Positions 22,880 through 35,640 of a stretch of DNA of 64,000 nucleotides are shown here, in pieces. The translations under genes and the position numbers were made by a program. The stretch lies in contig CM028332.1 in the NCBI GenBank assembly GCA_016647705.1, positions 28,835,300-28,899,299 of the forward strand. Direction: 5' to 3'. Position 1 is the first letter of the stretch; each line of letters starts with the position of its first letter. The notes below the pieces were generated by a model. The model was not told the origin of the DNA. It was given only the letters and a program-made list of their open reading frames with translations, and did no database searches. This DNA comes from Eucommia ulmoides (lineage: Eukaryota > Streptophyta > Magnoliopsida > Garryales > Eucommiaceae).

Positions 22880-23640
22880 ACTCCTCAGCCTTTCCCACTA
22901 AACAACAGCTTCAACTTTCTTTGGGTCTACTTGAATACCATCTCCCGAGATAACATGCCCCAAGAATACAACTCTATTCGGCCAAAACGCACACTTGCTG
23001 AACTTCGCATACAATTGCTTCTCACTCAAAATCTGTAACACAATCATGAAATGCTCTGCATGCTCTTCTTTATTTTGTGAATAAATGAATATATCATAAA
23101 TGAACACGATGATAAACTGATCTAAATAAGGCTAGAAGATCTAATTCATCAAATCCGTAAAAGCAGCATGGGCATTTGTCAACCCAAATGGCATAACTAG
23201 AAATTCATAATGCTCATACCTCCTACGGAATGCCGTCTTTGACACAACACTGTCTCTAACTTTCAGCTGATGATACCCTGATCAAAGATCTATTTTGGAA
23301 AATACCCTAGCCTTTTGCAACTAATCAAACAAATCATCAATTCTAGGTAACGGGTATTTATTATAAATCATCACCTTATTCAGCTGCATGTAATCGATAC
23401 ACATCCTTAGCGTGCTATCCTTTTTCCTTACGAATAACATTGAGGCTCCCCACGAAGAAACACTAGGTTTAAAAAACCCGCGGTCTAACAGATCTTGCAA
23501 CTAAATCTTCAATTCTTTTAGCTCGATAGGTGCCATACAATAAGGGGGAATTGATATAGGAAAAGTTCCCGGAAGTAATTCAATAGTGAACTCAATTTCC
23601 CTATCCACTGGCAACCTTAGCAATTCTTCTGGAAATACAT
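22880..23640 (-). pseudogene. Tekay-1 reverse transcriptase
   Basis: Readable motifs in order on the minus strand are the N-terminal region with PLLPGT-like text near 23580, then [27 protein letters not shown], and [19 protein letters not shown] (22898-23107), ending [20 protein letters not shown]. The polymerase site is FIYD where FIDD is expected, so a catalytic Asp is lost. Several stops are present. Confidence 0.78.
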
Positions 23641-23819
23641 CGAAAAAATCCTCGATCACTGGGTTATCTACCACCTATACCTCTTTCTGACTGGTGTCAA
23701 TCACATGCGCGAAGTGTCCCTGACATCCATTCTTTAGTAATTTTCTGGCCTCTAGAACTAAAATCAAAATGACAGAGGTAATGATTTTGTCCCCTGAAAA
23801 TACAAACTCTGACTCGCCT

Positions 23820-24230
23820 GAGACTTAAAAAATAACTTCTTTTTTAAAAAAAATGATTGTGGCATGATAGCCGGATAGCAAATCCATAACCAATATCACA
23901 TTAAAATCGTGAATACTCAAGGGTAATAGATCCACTGATAGTTTTCTATCACTAATACGAAGTAGACTATTTTTATATGCACTATCTATCAACACGGACT
24001 CACCTACATGAGTGGAGATAATAATACTATATAACAGAGAAGTAGGAAATTTTCCTACATGCATCATAAAGCTCGTCGAAACAAATGAATGAGTAGAATT
24101 GGGATCAATAAGTATACGTGCATCTCTATTATATAAAGATATGATACCTATAACCGTATTCGGGGTGGCCTGGGCATCCTGCTATGTAATAGCAGATACA
24201 CGACCTCGAGTTGGAGGTCTACCGGCTGAT
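23820..24230 (-). pseudogene. Tekay-1 protease
   Basis: The minus strand reads ILIDPNSTHSFVSTSF near 24110-24060. The Gypsy protease site is normally DxGSTHSF, so the Gly is now Asn. The reading continues in an open frame (23825-24067) with SIHDFNVILVMDLLSGYHAT, the conserved C-terminal half. It would have cut the gag-pol polyprotein. Confidence 0.72.
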
Positions 24231-24289
24231 TCTTGAATACTACTAGGACCCACACTACCTATATTGCTCGCAGAAAGTGTAGATGCAAC

Positions 24290-25330
24290 AACAGATTTCA
24301 GACAATTTGGAGATATGTGGCTCGGCTCATGACAATGAAAATATATCGGACCTGCCATAGGACAGTCTCTAATGAAATGATCCAGTAATTCATATTGATA
24401 GCATACGGCTGATCTGGCTCGGCTAAATGTCTAACTCCTACCCTGCCCTTACTGACCTAAACTCTATCCAGGTACGATCTGTCGCTGCCCCGGATATGAT
24501 TGTCGTGGGCCTAGGCTCCTAGCTGATTGGTCGGTTGTCTGGGACCGAGAAAGTGGCGGTCGAGGTACAGATCCCCAAGAGATGCCACCTGGATATCTGT
24601 TAGGTAACTCAAACCTACTCTTTTGTACTGTTCACAATTCTTAGCGGCTTCCCAAACATCTTTCTCTATTAATTCCACCGTGTTTACCAGTTCTGCATAA
24701 CTTTTGATTCACCTACCAGTCAACTTGGAACGTATTTGCAGATCGAGTCCTTTCTGGAATCTTCTACATCTTACTTCTTCAGTCTTCACCAAATCATAAG
24801 CAAATCAGGACAGAGCATCAAATTTGATCTCATATTGCAAAACTGACATATTTTTCTGTTTCAGTAATATGAACTCCTCCTCCATCTTGAACGGATAGGA
24901 TTTAGAGAAATATTTTTCATTAAATACAACAACAAATTGATCCCAAGAAATCTCTTTGCCTGGAATTGAGATTAGCCTCTTTATTTCTTCCCACCAGTGT
25001 TCGGCTTTCCCTTTCAACTAGGAGTTGGCAAGAGAAACTCGATTGTTATTGGTAATGCCCATCGCCTCAAATACGTGCCCTATGTTTCTCAACCAATTTT
25101 TAGCATCAGTTAGACCCGCAGTTCCCGTAAAAGCTGGAAGGTCCAATTCCTTGAATCTTTTCTAGAGTATTGCCTAAGGAGTGGTTGTTTTAGTCTGGGC
25201 CTTCTGGAATTCCATCATCTTTATATGCTGCTCTGTCAGTTGCGCAACAGCCTGTAAAATTCGCTCGATGGCATCAAATCTTTCTTGCGTCCTATCTCTT
25301 TTTCTCTAGGGTCCAGAATTCCCACTACTT
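24290..25330 (-). pseudogene. Tekay-1 gag with zinc knuckles
   Basis: The capsid part includes the open frame 24805-25017, starting KGKAEHWWEEIKRLIS and containing ISWDQFVVVFNEKYFSKSY, the typical plant Gypsy capsid signature. Downstream, at about 24420-24290, lie two decayed CCHC knuckles (CYQYELLDHFIRDC, and FHCHEPSHISPNC with the first Cys changed). Stops separate the pieces. The start near 25330 is only approximate. Confidence 0.72.
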
Positions 25331-25535
25331 TCATTTTCACGATTCATATTCAAGATATGAAATGAAGTTTAATAAGTAATATGGCCAACAATGCAAACAA
25401 CAGTGTATAGCACAAATGTACTATTTAATCCAATAAAATAACTAGTACTCACGTGTTGAACCCACCTATCAACATCCTATCCCATGGTCCACTCCTTCCT
25501 AGACAATCTAGCACGTTTAGAGAACCTATAACTTA

Positions 25536-25551
25536 AGCTATGATACCAAAA
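25536..25551 (-). other. Primer binding site of Tekay-1 (tRNA-Met type)
   Basis: The minus strand reads TTTTTGGTATCATAGC just inside the 5' LTR. One base differs from TGGTATCAGAGC. Confidence 0.75.
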
Positions 25552-25553
25552 AG

Positions 25554-26886
25554 TGTCACACCCCACCCCGGGCCCCGAACGCCCAGGCCGAACGTAACAT
25601 CGACTTGATATTACACGACCAACCAACAAATATATATATGTACCGCTATAGATTTTTTTTTTCTAAAAATATATATTTACCAATCTCAAAACTCAAACAT
25701 ACACGTGTCTCTAAATATCCACAACAAAACTACAAAAAGAAACTAAACCTTTCACGTTTCATATTAGTCCCGCAAATCCTCCAAAAACAACACCATTCTC
25801 TGATTTTACTTAGTGCCAGTAGTGGACCCGTCTCTAACTGCAGTACTTGAGATCAAATATTTTATCGATGTACTATCTTCATAATATAAAATAATTTATA
25901 TGGATCAAGCATATTTATCAAATACCACTTTTCAAAATATAATAGATAACCACACACTAAGATAAAATAAAATTCCACAACTATTATTAGAAAAACAATA
26001 AATGCATTAAATTAACCAATCAAATTATTTTAATATATAATAAAATACCACACACCTATTTCCCTACTAGCTATAGGATCGTTTCACCTCAAGATCGGGA
26101 GTTACGACGGTATCGTAACATGTACGACTGTGCAATCTAAGGTTATCATCAGTGTTAGAGCCATTTAATATCTCCAATGGTAGGAGGCAACACGTGGTAT
26201 AAACCACCATATCACGATGATAGTCATCATCGTCAACAACAACAACAATAGATATCAAACACCTGCAGGACTTGTCTTCTTGTTACGTCAGAATACAACG
26301 TCCTACAAGATATGCTCTCCTGTTAGGACCAACAACATCCCGCACGATATGCCCTCCTGTCGGGATCACATTATAGTATAGTCGAATAATAAAAATAAAA
26401 TTTCACATTTAAAAATTTACTTGATCTGCATAATGTTATAAAATAATCCATTCTAATAATTTTTTTTTCACATTTTAGTACGAAAATATAATTTGGTAAT
26501 TTACATAAAAGACAGTACACTCACCTCGATTTTTGCGCTACTAAAAATACTATCGTCAAAATGCTATGTGGTCGGCGTCGCCTGTGAACCTAACAACTAA
26601 AGGGCCTAAACTAAGAATTTATTTAAAATAAATCTAATATGCAATGCGTAACCCTAAAATCCATTATTTCTCATTCCCAAGTTTTTTTATTACACAAAAT
26701 TATTTAACGTTTAATTTCTTAAGTTAATATTAACTGTCCAAAAATTATTATAACAATGATTACAAATTTTTTCATATTAATAATTAGGCTACAGAAAAAT
26801 GTTAATCGACAGTTAAAAATATTATTCGTCAATGAAATAATAAAAATTATCATTTTGATAAAATTTACAATTTTTATCTTAAATTG
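25554..26886 (-). repeat. 5' LTR of Tekay-1, left part
   Basis: Starts TGTCACACCCCACCCCGGGCC and matches 16845-18225. It is interrupted at 26886 by LARD-A, leaving the target duplication AATTG at 26882-26886. Confidence 0.85.
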
Positions 26887-28099
26887 TGTAACGACCCGAT
26901 TTCCCATGGTCGCCACTTGTTTTCTTCCTTCGCAGAATTAAAGCTAATACCGTGCGACCAATATTTTGCCCCACAAAAATTTGCGAGATTTTACCAACTA
27001 TGATGATAATTCTAATTATCGAATTTTTGAATGAATTTTACTACAATAAATAATCAATTAAATATAAATATAATTTAATACTAAAGTTATAATATATACA
27101 TTACAAACTAATCAGTAAATTGGATACATGATCAATTTAATATTAAAGTTTATATTTGCAATTTAATATATAATTATGGCGACAGTTATAATTATCGATT
27201 TAAATTTTTCAATACAAAACAATAATTATACTCAATTTATCGAGTCAATTTTTACAACGGTAAATATTAACTACAATTATTACAAACAGAAATTCTAATA
27301 TAATTCTTGTCGTCATTTCATTCTCACCGACACTGCAATCGAAATCGTGGGGTTGTGATCCAACAGTCAGTAGAATTTCAACCCCTCTAATACGTGCATT
27401 TAATTAGATCCCAAATAAACACATAAATGTATATCTCACATAGTTTTCACATAATACGTATTCATAAATATTTCATGAAAACTAACAGTTAAAATTTAAC
27501 AACTTTAAGATGAATCACATAATAGAGATTGAATACAAGTATTAAAAGAGTTAGAAATTCTACCTTAAATCCAAAGCCGAAATCCAAACCGAAATATTTT
27601 GAACCATATTATTCTTGCTCCAAAAACTTATCACCGCATATATATGGTATATGCTTTAACGTTCATCTCTTCTTTATTAATATATAGGCATATATATAGA
27701 ACTCCACGTCCCAACCTGTTGATTGTTCCTTTGTTTTCTATATTTATGCCTATATAAAGAAATGGTTGATCATTCTGATAATGACAATCATTCCTATTTC
27801 TTTATTATTGTTATTATAATACGTGTCAACTTGATGCGTAATATATATATAGTTCTAATCAATTTCTTTCTTTACCAAGGAAACTGATTTCAACCTTTTA
27901 TTTATTTACACAAATATCCCTCTTAAAATAAAAATAAAAAATTAATTATATCCCAAAACTCTTAAAAATATATTTTAAATAGTACAATATTCCCAAAACT
28001 TTTAAAAGTCAATTTGAAATTAACATTTAACCCCAAAAATTATCAAATATATATTTATACCATAAATTGCAAAATGATCCCAAAAATTTTAAACTTATA
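26887..28099 (-). repeat. 3' LTR of LARD-A, truncated at its inner end
   Basis: Matches 30992-32030 plus 35684-35990. The last 40 bp or so and the polypurine tract are missing: text jumps from ACTTATATAA to ATTTCGTTC at 28099-28100, whereas the LARD-C copy has the LTR end and tract between these points (38070-38145). By eye the two LTRs differ at roughly one base in ten. Confidence 0.75.
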
Positions 28100-28550
28100 T
28101 AAATTTCGTTCAAACCATTAACAATTCAGAATCGCACCGTACTAGTCACTCTCGGTTAACCAATATAACCGAAAGTCACCACCACGCTCCCATTGTGCTA
28201 TTCTGATAAAAATAGTAATAAATAATAATATATCTTTAAAATATCATGGTAGTCTCACTGAATTGGGTCTATCTCAATTCCAATAGATCTACGACCTCAA
28301 TAATTTTTCCACTTGGTATGACTTTTCAAGTCCACTGTCATATCCCATAACCAGCGTTTATCAATTTCGTCCAACATTTCAAGCCAACATATTTACAACC
28401 AATAGCATAGTCAGTAGATAGCCCAAATTTCTTGTGGACTATACCGTGAGATTAAAAACAATCACCTCCAATATCCACATTAAAATTTCAATAATCTCGT
28501 AAACGTTTCCATAAATATCAACACAATTCAAACTTCCAATAACGGATTTT
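28100..28550. other. LARD-A internal region, first part
   Basis: Non-coding. Matches LARD-C at 38145-38476 and 39985-40260; this copy supplies the empty site (CATGGTAGTCTCAC) that proves the solo LTR insertion in LARD-C. Confidence 0.65.
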
Positions 28551-28915
28551 CTGAAATACATCTGAAAACACATAGATACCCCCTCAAATACATAAGTATG
28601 TCCCAAAACATGTAAGTACGTCTTAGCCACATAAATTCATCTCAAGACACATAAGTACGTATCAATCACATAAATACGTCTTGAAATACATAAATATATT
28701 TCAAACCGCATAAATATATCTGAAAACATGTAAATACGTCGCAAACACATAAATATGTCTCAACTACATAAATACATCTCAAATATATAAATAGGTCTCA
28801 AAACATCCGAATACCTCTTAATTATATAAATACATCTCAAACACATAAATACATCACAACTACATAAATACGTCCCGAAACCCATAAATACATGTCAAGC
28901 TACAAAAATCAGATA
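28550..28915. repeat. Short tandem repeats, unit about 18-20 bp (ACATAAATACGTCTCAA)
   Basis: About eighteen degenerate copies of CACATAAATACGTCTCAAA. The same repeat with fewer copies is in LARD-C (40258-40500). The open frame at 28439-28630 runs through it and is not a gene. Confidence 0.7.
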
Positions 28916-28979
28916 CGTCACAATTGGTCAATACTCACGTAGCACGTATATAAAAATATTACACATAGCCCCCCAAATA

Positions 28980-30350
28980 TTTCAACAATTACCCCACACT
29001 CTGACTTCACCTATTGTTAGTAGTGGACCAAAATCTATCTAAATATTTTATCGGTATACTGTCTTTGTGATATAAAAGTATTTTATGGATCAAGTATTTT
29101 TTTTTTTTATCAAAATCCACTCCCCAATAAAATATAACCACATTGGGCAATATCTAAATTCCAACAAAAATATCATCATAACAGAACAACCGAATTGATA
29201 TCGATAGATCAACTCTCTTTATATAATAAAATACCATACTTTGCTAGCCGTAGGATCGTTTACCTCATGATCGAGAGTTATAACGGTACTGTAACATATC
29301 CATCTGCGTAATCTAAGGTTGCAATCAGTGTTAGAGCCATTTAATATCTCCAATGGTAGGAGCCAACACGTAGTATAAACCACCATATCATGATGATAAT
29401 CATCATCGTCAACAACAACAACAGATATCAACCACCTGCAAGACTTGCTCTTCTGTCAGGTCACAATACAACGTCCTACAGGATATGCCCTCTTGTTAGG
29501 ACCAACAACATCCCGTAAGACATGCCCTGATGTCGGGATCACACTATGGCATAGTTAGATAATAAAAACCATTTTCCACATTTAAAAATTTACTTGATCC
29601 GCATAACGTTATAAAATAATTTATTTTAATAAACTTTTTTTTTTTTTTTTTTTCACATTTTAGTACGAAAATATAATTTGATAATTTACATAGAAGACAA
29701 TGTACTCACCTTATTGGTGTACGGTCTTCATAATATAAAAATAATTTATGAATCAAGTATATTTATCAAACACCATTTTTTTAAAATATAATATAAATAT
29801 AATCGCATAGTGATCCGAAATAAAATTTTCCCGCTACCATCACAATAAAATAATGCATTTAAATCAACCAATCAAATTATTTTGATATATAATAAAATAT
29901 CGCACACATATTTCCCTATTAGTCATATGATCATTTTACCTCATGATTGGGAGTTATGACAATATCGCAACTTGTACAACTGTGTCATCTAAGGTGTCTA
30001 TCAGTGTTAGGGTCATTCGATATCTCCATTGGTAAGAGTCAACATAATGGTATAAAATACCATATCAACAATATAATCAACTACCTGCAGGACTTGTCCT
30101 CCTACAGGTCACAACAACAACATCCTATAGGACATGCCCTCTTGTAAGGACCAACCACATCTCGCAGAACATAACCTCCTGATGAGACGACTATGGCATG
30201 ACAGGATAATAAAAATAATTTTTTCTATATTTAAAATTTTTCTTGATCCATTTAGCATCATAGAACTATCCAGTTTCAACAACCCATTTTTTCTCAATTT
30301 AATATGAAAATATAATTTGATAATTTATATAGAAGACAGTAAACACCTTT
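28980..30350. repeat. Two tandem copies of a Tekay-LTR-like module inside LARD-A
   Basis: 28995-29710 and 29713-30350 resemble each other and also the Tekay-1 LTR at 17110-17860 and 25800-26525. Shared marks in order are TAGTGGACC, TTTATCGGTRTACTGTCTT, GATCGTTTNACCTCATGATC, a GGTACTGTAAC-like phrase, ATATCTCCAATGGTAGG, CCTGCAGGACTTG and TAGTACGAAAATATAATTTG. Confidence 0.7.
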
Positions 30351-30976
30351 AAATTAATACTTCTAATTCAACGACAATTCCTATGGTCCCCGGCTAACAC
30401 GGTACTCATTAAGACTTATTTAACTTATTATTGCTAAGTTGTATTAATCAAGCGCCACCTAGAAAGTTAGTATGTTCAATTTGAAACTGAAGGGACCAAA
30501 GTGAGATTTTAGTCAAATTTTGAGAGCACAAAGTGTCCAACAGTACAAAATGATCATAAACAACCAAATTAAATCCAATGGTACAAATTCAAACTATAGG
30601 GACCAAACTGTGCAATTTGACTAACCAAAAGGTCCACATAGACAACCATACCATAATTTAGGGGCCAAAGATAGAATTTTCCAAATGGAGACTTAGCTTT
30701 TGTTTCGTTATCAAAATGTGCTTTTTTTTTTTTTTTTTTTTTAACGGTTGCCTTGTGAGATAGCTTTAAAAGAATAAGCAAATGACAAAAAAAAAAAAAA
30801 AAAAAATGTAAAAGGGAATAGAAACAGAAAAGCAACAACATTAACCAAACGTCACTTTTTTTTTTCACAATAATATAATAAATTATGAATTATACTAAAA
30901 TTATTATTTTTAAATATTAGACAATTTATTATGAATAATGGGTATTATAACCCAAACCTAGGGTGGTCGCAAACCT
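30351..30976. other. LARD-A leader region
   Basis: Non-coding. Matches LARD-C at 42110-42250. It carries T21 (30721-30742) and A21 (30787-30806) runs facing each other, and a phrase (GTGAGATTTTAGTCAAA, 30500-30516) that also occurs outside the elements near 54927. Confidence 0.5.
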
Positions 30977-30989
30977 GCTCTGATACCAC
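30977..30989 (-). other. Primer binding site of LARD-A (tRNA-Met type)
   Basis: The minus strand reads GTGGTATCAGAGC two bases inside the 5' LTR, an exact match to the plant Met-type core TGGTATCAGAGC. Confidence 0.85.
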
Positions 30990-30991
30990 TC

Positions 30992-32030
30992 TGTAACGAC
31001 CCGATTTCCCAGGGCCGCTACTTATTTTCTCTCTTCGGAAAATTAGCGCTAATATCGTGTGACCAATATTTTGGCCCACAAAAATTTGCAAGATTTTACC
31101 AATTACGGCGATAATTCTAAGTATCGAATTTTCGAATGAATTTTACTATGATAAATAATCAATTAAATATAAATATAATTTAATACTAAAGTTATAATAT
31201 ATACATTACAAACTAACCAGTAAATTTGATACACGGTCAATTTAATACTAAAGTTTAACTTTGCAATTTAATATGCAATTATGGTGACAATTATAATTAT
31301 CGATTTGAATTTTTTAGTACAGAATAATAATTATACTCAATTTATCGAGTCTATTTTTACAACGGTAAATATTAACTACAATTATTACAAACAGAAATTC
31401 TAATATAATTTATGTCACCGTTTTGCTCTCACCGACACTGCAATCAAAACTGTGGGGTTGTGAGCCAACGCTCAGTAGAATTTCAACCCCTCTAATACGT
31501 GCATTTAATCAAATTCCAAATAAACACATAAACGTGTATCTCATATAATTTTTACATAATACGTATTCATAAATATTTTATAAAAACTAACTGTTAAAAT
31601 TTAACAACTTTCGCATGAATCACATAGTAGAGATTAAATACAAATATTAAAAGAGTTAGAAATTCTACCTGAAATCTGAAAATCGAAATCCGAACCGAAA
31701 TATTCTGAATCGTATTATTCTCGCTCCAAAAACTTATCACCGCATATATGCGGTATATGCTTTAATGGTCATCTCTCTTTTATTAATATATGGGCCTATA
31801 TATATAGAACTCCACATTCCAACCTGTTGATCGTTCCTTTTTTTTATTTTCTATATTTATACCCATATAAAGAAATGGTTTATCATTCATTTTTTTTTCT
31901 TCTATATTTATGCCTATATAAAGCAATAGTTGATCATTCATTTTTATTTTTTTTTATTTTCTATATTTATGCCTATATAAAGAAATGGTTGATCATTCTG
32001 ATAATGACAATCATTCATATTTCTTTATTA
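30992..32030 (-). repeat. 5' LTR of LARD-A, left part
   Basis: Starts TGTAACGACCCGATTTCCC. Near 31850-32000 a module of about 60 bp with CCTATATAAAG is present three times, where the 3' LTR has it once (27735-27785). Interrupted at 32030 by the Helitron. Confidence 0.82.
31845..32000 (-). promoter_or_regulatory. Triplicated TATA-containing promoter module in the LARD-A LTR
   Basis: CTTTATATAGGCATAAATATAG-type text (minus strand) occurs near 31863, 31911 and 31969, each followed by a GGTTGATCATTC-like phrase. TTTATATAGG fits a plant TATA box. The 3' LTR has a single copy. That it is the promoter is inferred from sequence only. Confidence 0.45.
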
Positions 32031-33349
32031 CAAGCATATAACCCGTGCCTGAAGGCACGAGTATTAAACAAATGACATAATTTTTACTTTTTATACAACA
32101 TTTTACAACTATTTTATCAAACATAACAATAATTTTCAAATGAAACCATACTGAGCAAACAAAATTTTCAAATTCATTTTCGATTTAGAAAATGATATAA
32201 CAATAAATAAAAACAGACAAATCAATAACAGATTTGATAAATGGGGTTTCAAAATCCGATTTATGAGACCAAGAGAGAATCAACCGCGAAGTAGAAGATC
32301 GAAGACAGAGGTAGTGGGGAATCAAAGACAAAGGTGCTGAAACAATTTTGGAACCCAATTCCAAGCATCCAAACGCTACCTACTTTTAAATTACTTTTAG
32401 GTATTGCTTGGTTGACAAAAAAAAAAAAAAACCCAGATAAAATAATACAATTAGGAAATTAGGGTTACAGTTAAACCATCAATGTAATGAGCTAAAAATG
32501 AAATTGAATGAACTTCAACATACCTGAATTCAGATAAGCAGAAATTAAAAGAGTTAAAATTAAGGAATGAAAAACTCCATCTGAAATTAAAAATACAAAC
32601 AAAAAGTATTGAAAATCTCAAAGGTCAATACCTGTTTCATGGTGGATTTCAGCAATTTTTTTGAAAAAAAAATAAAAAAATAAAAAAATATCAAGCTAAT
32701 ATCACACCCCCAAGAACCGAAATTCCAATTCTGAAGCTTCAATTCCATGCAACCAAACAATACCTTATTGTTTTAGTAAAGCAATAGTCATATTCATAAA
32801 CACATACATAAAGACTTGTGAATACCATCTGCATATTTAAATGGCACCAGTGACCAGTAGCAATGCCATAAATAGAGAACTTATTGTAAGGTTGAGGGAG
32901 CACCTCCCAACAATAAGCTCTTATATGCGAGATTTGCAGGGCTGTGACTGTTCCTAATACAATCACTTCAAACCTAGTAAATTATTTACAAGATCTCATG
33001 GCCATGTTAAACCGTTATTCACATTCAAGTTTCAAGAATTAGATTTAGGGTAGTGGCTCTAAGTCTATTTTTTTTAATCTATGGTTTTTAAGAAAACCAA
33101 ACACAGTAAATTGGGAACAATAACAGAACACGGGAACCAAAAATCGGGAACAGATCAACAGACCTGAAGAATTGGAGAAAAAATTCAATTCAATCACCTG
33201 AACAATCAGAGTTCGTTTTCAAACCTAAGAACACAAATAAAGAGAAAAACATAAATACAATCTTAACTGAACAATAATAGTAACAGAAATATGGGAACAG
33301 AGATATGGGAACAATAACAGTAACATAGATATGGGGAAAATACCTTAGA

Positions 33350-34866
33350 ATTCAAGATTCGAAACCTCGATCTTAAAAACTTCATCAGCTTCTCTGTACT
33401 GTCGAAAAAAAAGACAAATTCAAGTGATCAAAACACATTATAGATTTAAAATATGGATATAATTAATTTACTTAGCTTACCAACACTAACTTGACCACCA
33501 AAGGTCATCAAACAATTGAAGCATCAAGATTAAATTCAGAAAAAATTACAGATTAAAATATTTAGTAAGAAATTCTTGTACAGTGCCACCTTCATATTGG
33601 CGAAAAGATCAATTATAAACCATGGATCAGAACAGAAATAGATACAGGAGAACATAAACAAAAACAAATACAGAAGAACAGAAACAGGAATGAGAGAGAA
33701 ACTGTGTGAGCACAATAAACCACATTAGCGTTCTCTACTAATGGGACTAAGACAATCAATTAAATGAAGAATGGGAATAGAAAATTGGGAATAGAATGAA
33801 CAGTAACAAAATAGAAAAACAGAAAAAGAATCAAAGCGAGAATGTACCTTACTTTAACAATCAAAAAGCCGTAGGAATCAAACCGTAGTCAGCAGTCAAA
33901 AACCACTACAAATCAAAGCGAAGGTAATCGACTGTTGGCAAAACAGAAATAGAAATTCTAAAAACAGAAAATCAAAACAAAATACTTTTGATCAACTCAT
34001 TTAGAACCAAGAAAATCATCGATATACAATTTTAAATTTGTATAGTAAATTTAACACACAATTAACATTAAGGCACGAAACAGAAAATCAAAAACAATTA
34101 ACATTAAACTCAAATCTTATTTTGGCTTATAAGATAAAATAAACTCAAGTTTTCAAGATCCGAAACCTCAATCTTAAAAACTTCATCAGCTTCTCTGTTC
34201 TATCGAAAAAAAGACAAATTTCAATTAATCAAAACACATTATAGAATTCAAATACGGATATAATTAAGTTGCTTAGCTTACCAACACTAACTTGACCACC
34301 AAAAGTCATCAAACAATTGAAGCATCAAGATTAAATTCAGAAAAAATTACAGATTGAAATATTCAGTAAGAAATTCTTGTACAGTGCCACCTCCATATTG
34401 GCCAAAAGATCAATTATAAATCATGGGTCAGAACAGAAACAGATATAGGAGAACAGAAACAGATATAGGAGAACAGAAACAAAAATAGATACAGGAGAAC
34501 AGAAACATTAAGCAAGAACAGAAATAGGAGGGAGAGAGAAACTGTATGAGATTGTAACAGTAACAGAACAGAAAAACAAAAAAAGAATCAAAGCGAGAAC
34601 ATACCTTACTTCAGTAATCAAAAAACCATAGGAATCAAAGCGTAGTCAGCAGTCAAAAACCCCTACAAATCAAAGCGAAGGTAATCGACTGTTGGCAAAA
34701 CAGAAACAGAAATTCAGAAAATAGAAAATCAAAACAAAATACTTTTGGTCAACTCATTTAGAACCGAGAAAATCATCGATGACATTAAGGCATGAAACAG
34801 AAAATCAGAAACAATTAACATTAAACTCAAATCTTATTTTGGCTTATAAGATAAAATAAACTCAAA
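33350..34866. repeat. Tandem duplication of about 750 bp inside the Helitron
   Basis: 33350-34150 and 34155-34866 match, starting at TCAAGATTCGAAACCTC and ending at TTGGCTTATAAGATAAAAT. Both contain arrays of GAACAGAAACAG-like words (33600-33700 and 34430-34510), with copy number differing. Confidence 0.75.
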
Positions 34867-35640
34867 TTGAAGAACAGCAGCAGACCCATCTCCCTCTGGA
34901 TCTATTCTCAGGCATCAGAAATTGAAGAACAGCAATAGACCCATCTCCAGCAGCAAAAATTGAATAACGGGCCTAGAACAAAAAAAAAAAAAAAAAACAC
35001 ACACAGAAATCAGGGAACAAAAATACAAAAATCTGGGAATAGACACGACAATGGCGCTAGATCGATGGCTATTATTACTGTGGCGAGAAGGATTGAGCCC
35101 TAATTGCATGGCTAGAATTTAAACAAATCAGAAATATGAACAAATTAGAAATTCACTAGGAATCGGAGCTACCTGTTCGTCGTCGTCGTTGAATTTGAAC
35201 AAATCAGAAATTGAATCGAGACTCACCTTTTGGGCACGAATGGTGGAAATGATGAAACTCGAATCGAAGCTCTCATGTGCCGAGAAATTTTGTCCAACGG
35301 CGATAGGTGGCTAGATCTGGACGACGATGGACGAAGAGCGACGACAGTTTGGATGTTGGTGTTGGTATCGTCGGTTTCATTCTCGATGATAGAGAGAGTT
35401 TGAAGCGAGTGAGCAGTGACGGCATGAAATTGATCGTGAATGGAGTAGAAAATGATCATTCGAGACCTACTTGAGGCGTGGTGGCATGACGGCTATCGAT
35501 GGTGGACCAAGAACGATGATGATGGTGGCGATGGATGGGGAGATGCTTAGAGCGAGATGGGTAGAATGAGGGGAGATGCCAGTGTGCGAACCCTAATTGT
35601 AAAGTTATTTTTTATCTAACAGCTACCAATATCCAGAGAC
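34867..35640 (-). other. Right part of the Helitron, possible captured gene sequence
   Basis: The stretch 35180-35590 is GC-richer than its surroundings and purine-rich, with GACGACGATGG words. On the minus strand an open frame (35223-35459) is serine-rich and ends RMRASIRVSSFPPFVPK. It shows no domain. Helitrons often carry host gene pieces, but I cannot name one here. Confidence 0.35.

Noticed and set aside
28550..28915. Regular short repeats as a CRISPR-like array
   Set aside because: The unit is degenerate and tandem without unique spacers, in a plant retrotransposon.
30721..30806. Facing T and A runs as a SINE or processed-gene tail
   Set aside because: No promoter boxes or target duplication, and the runs lie within the LARD leader.
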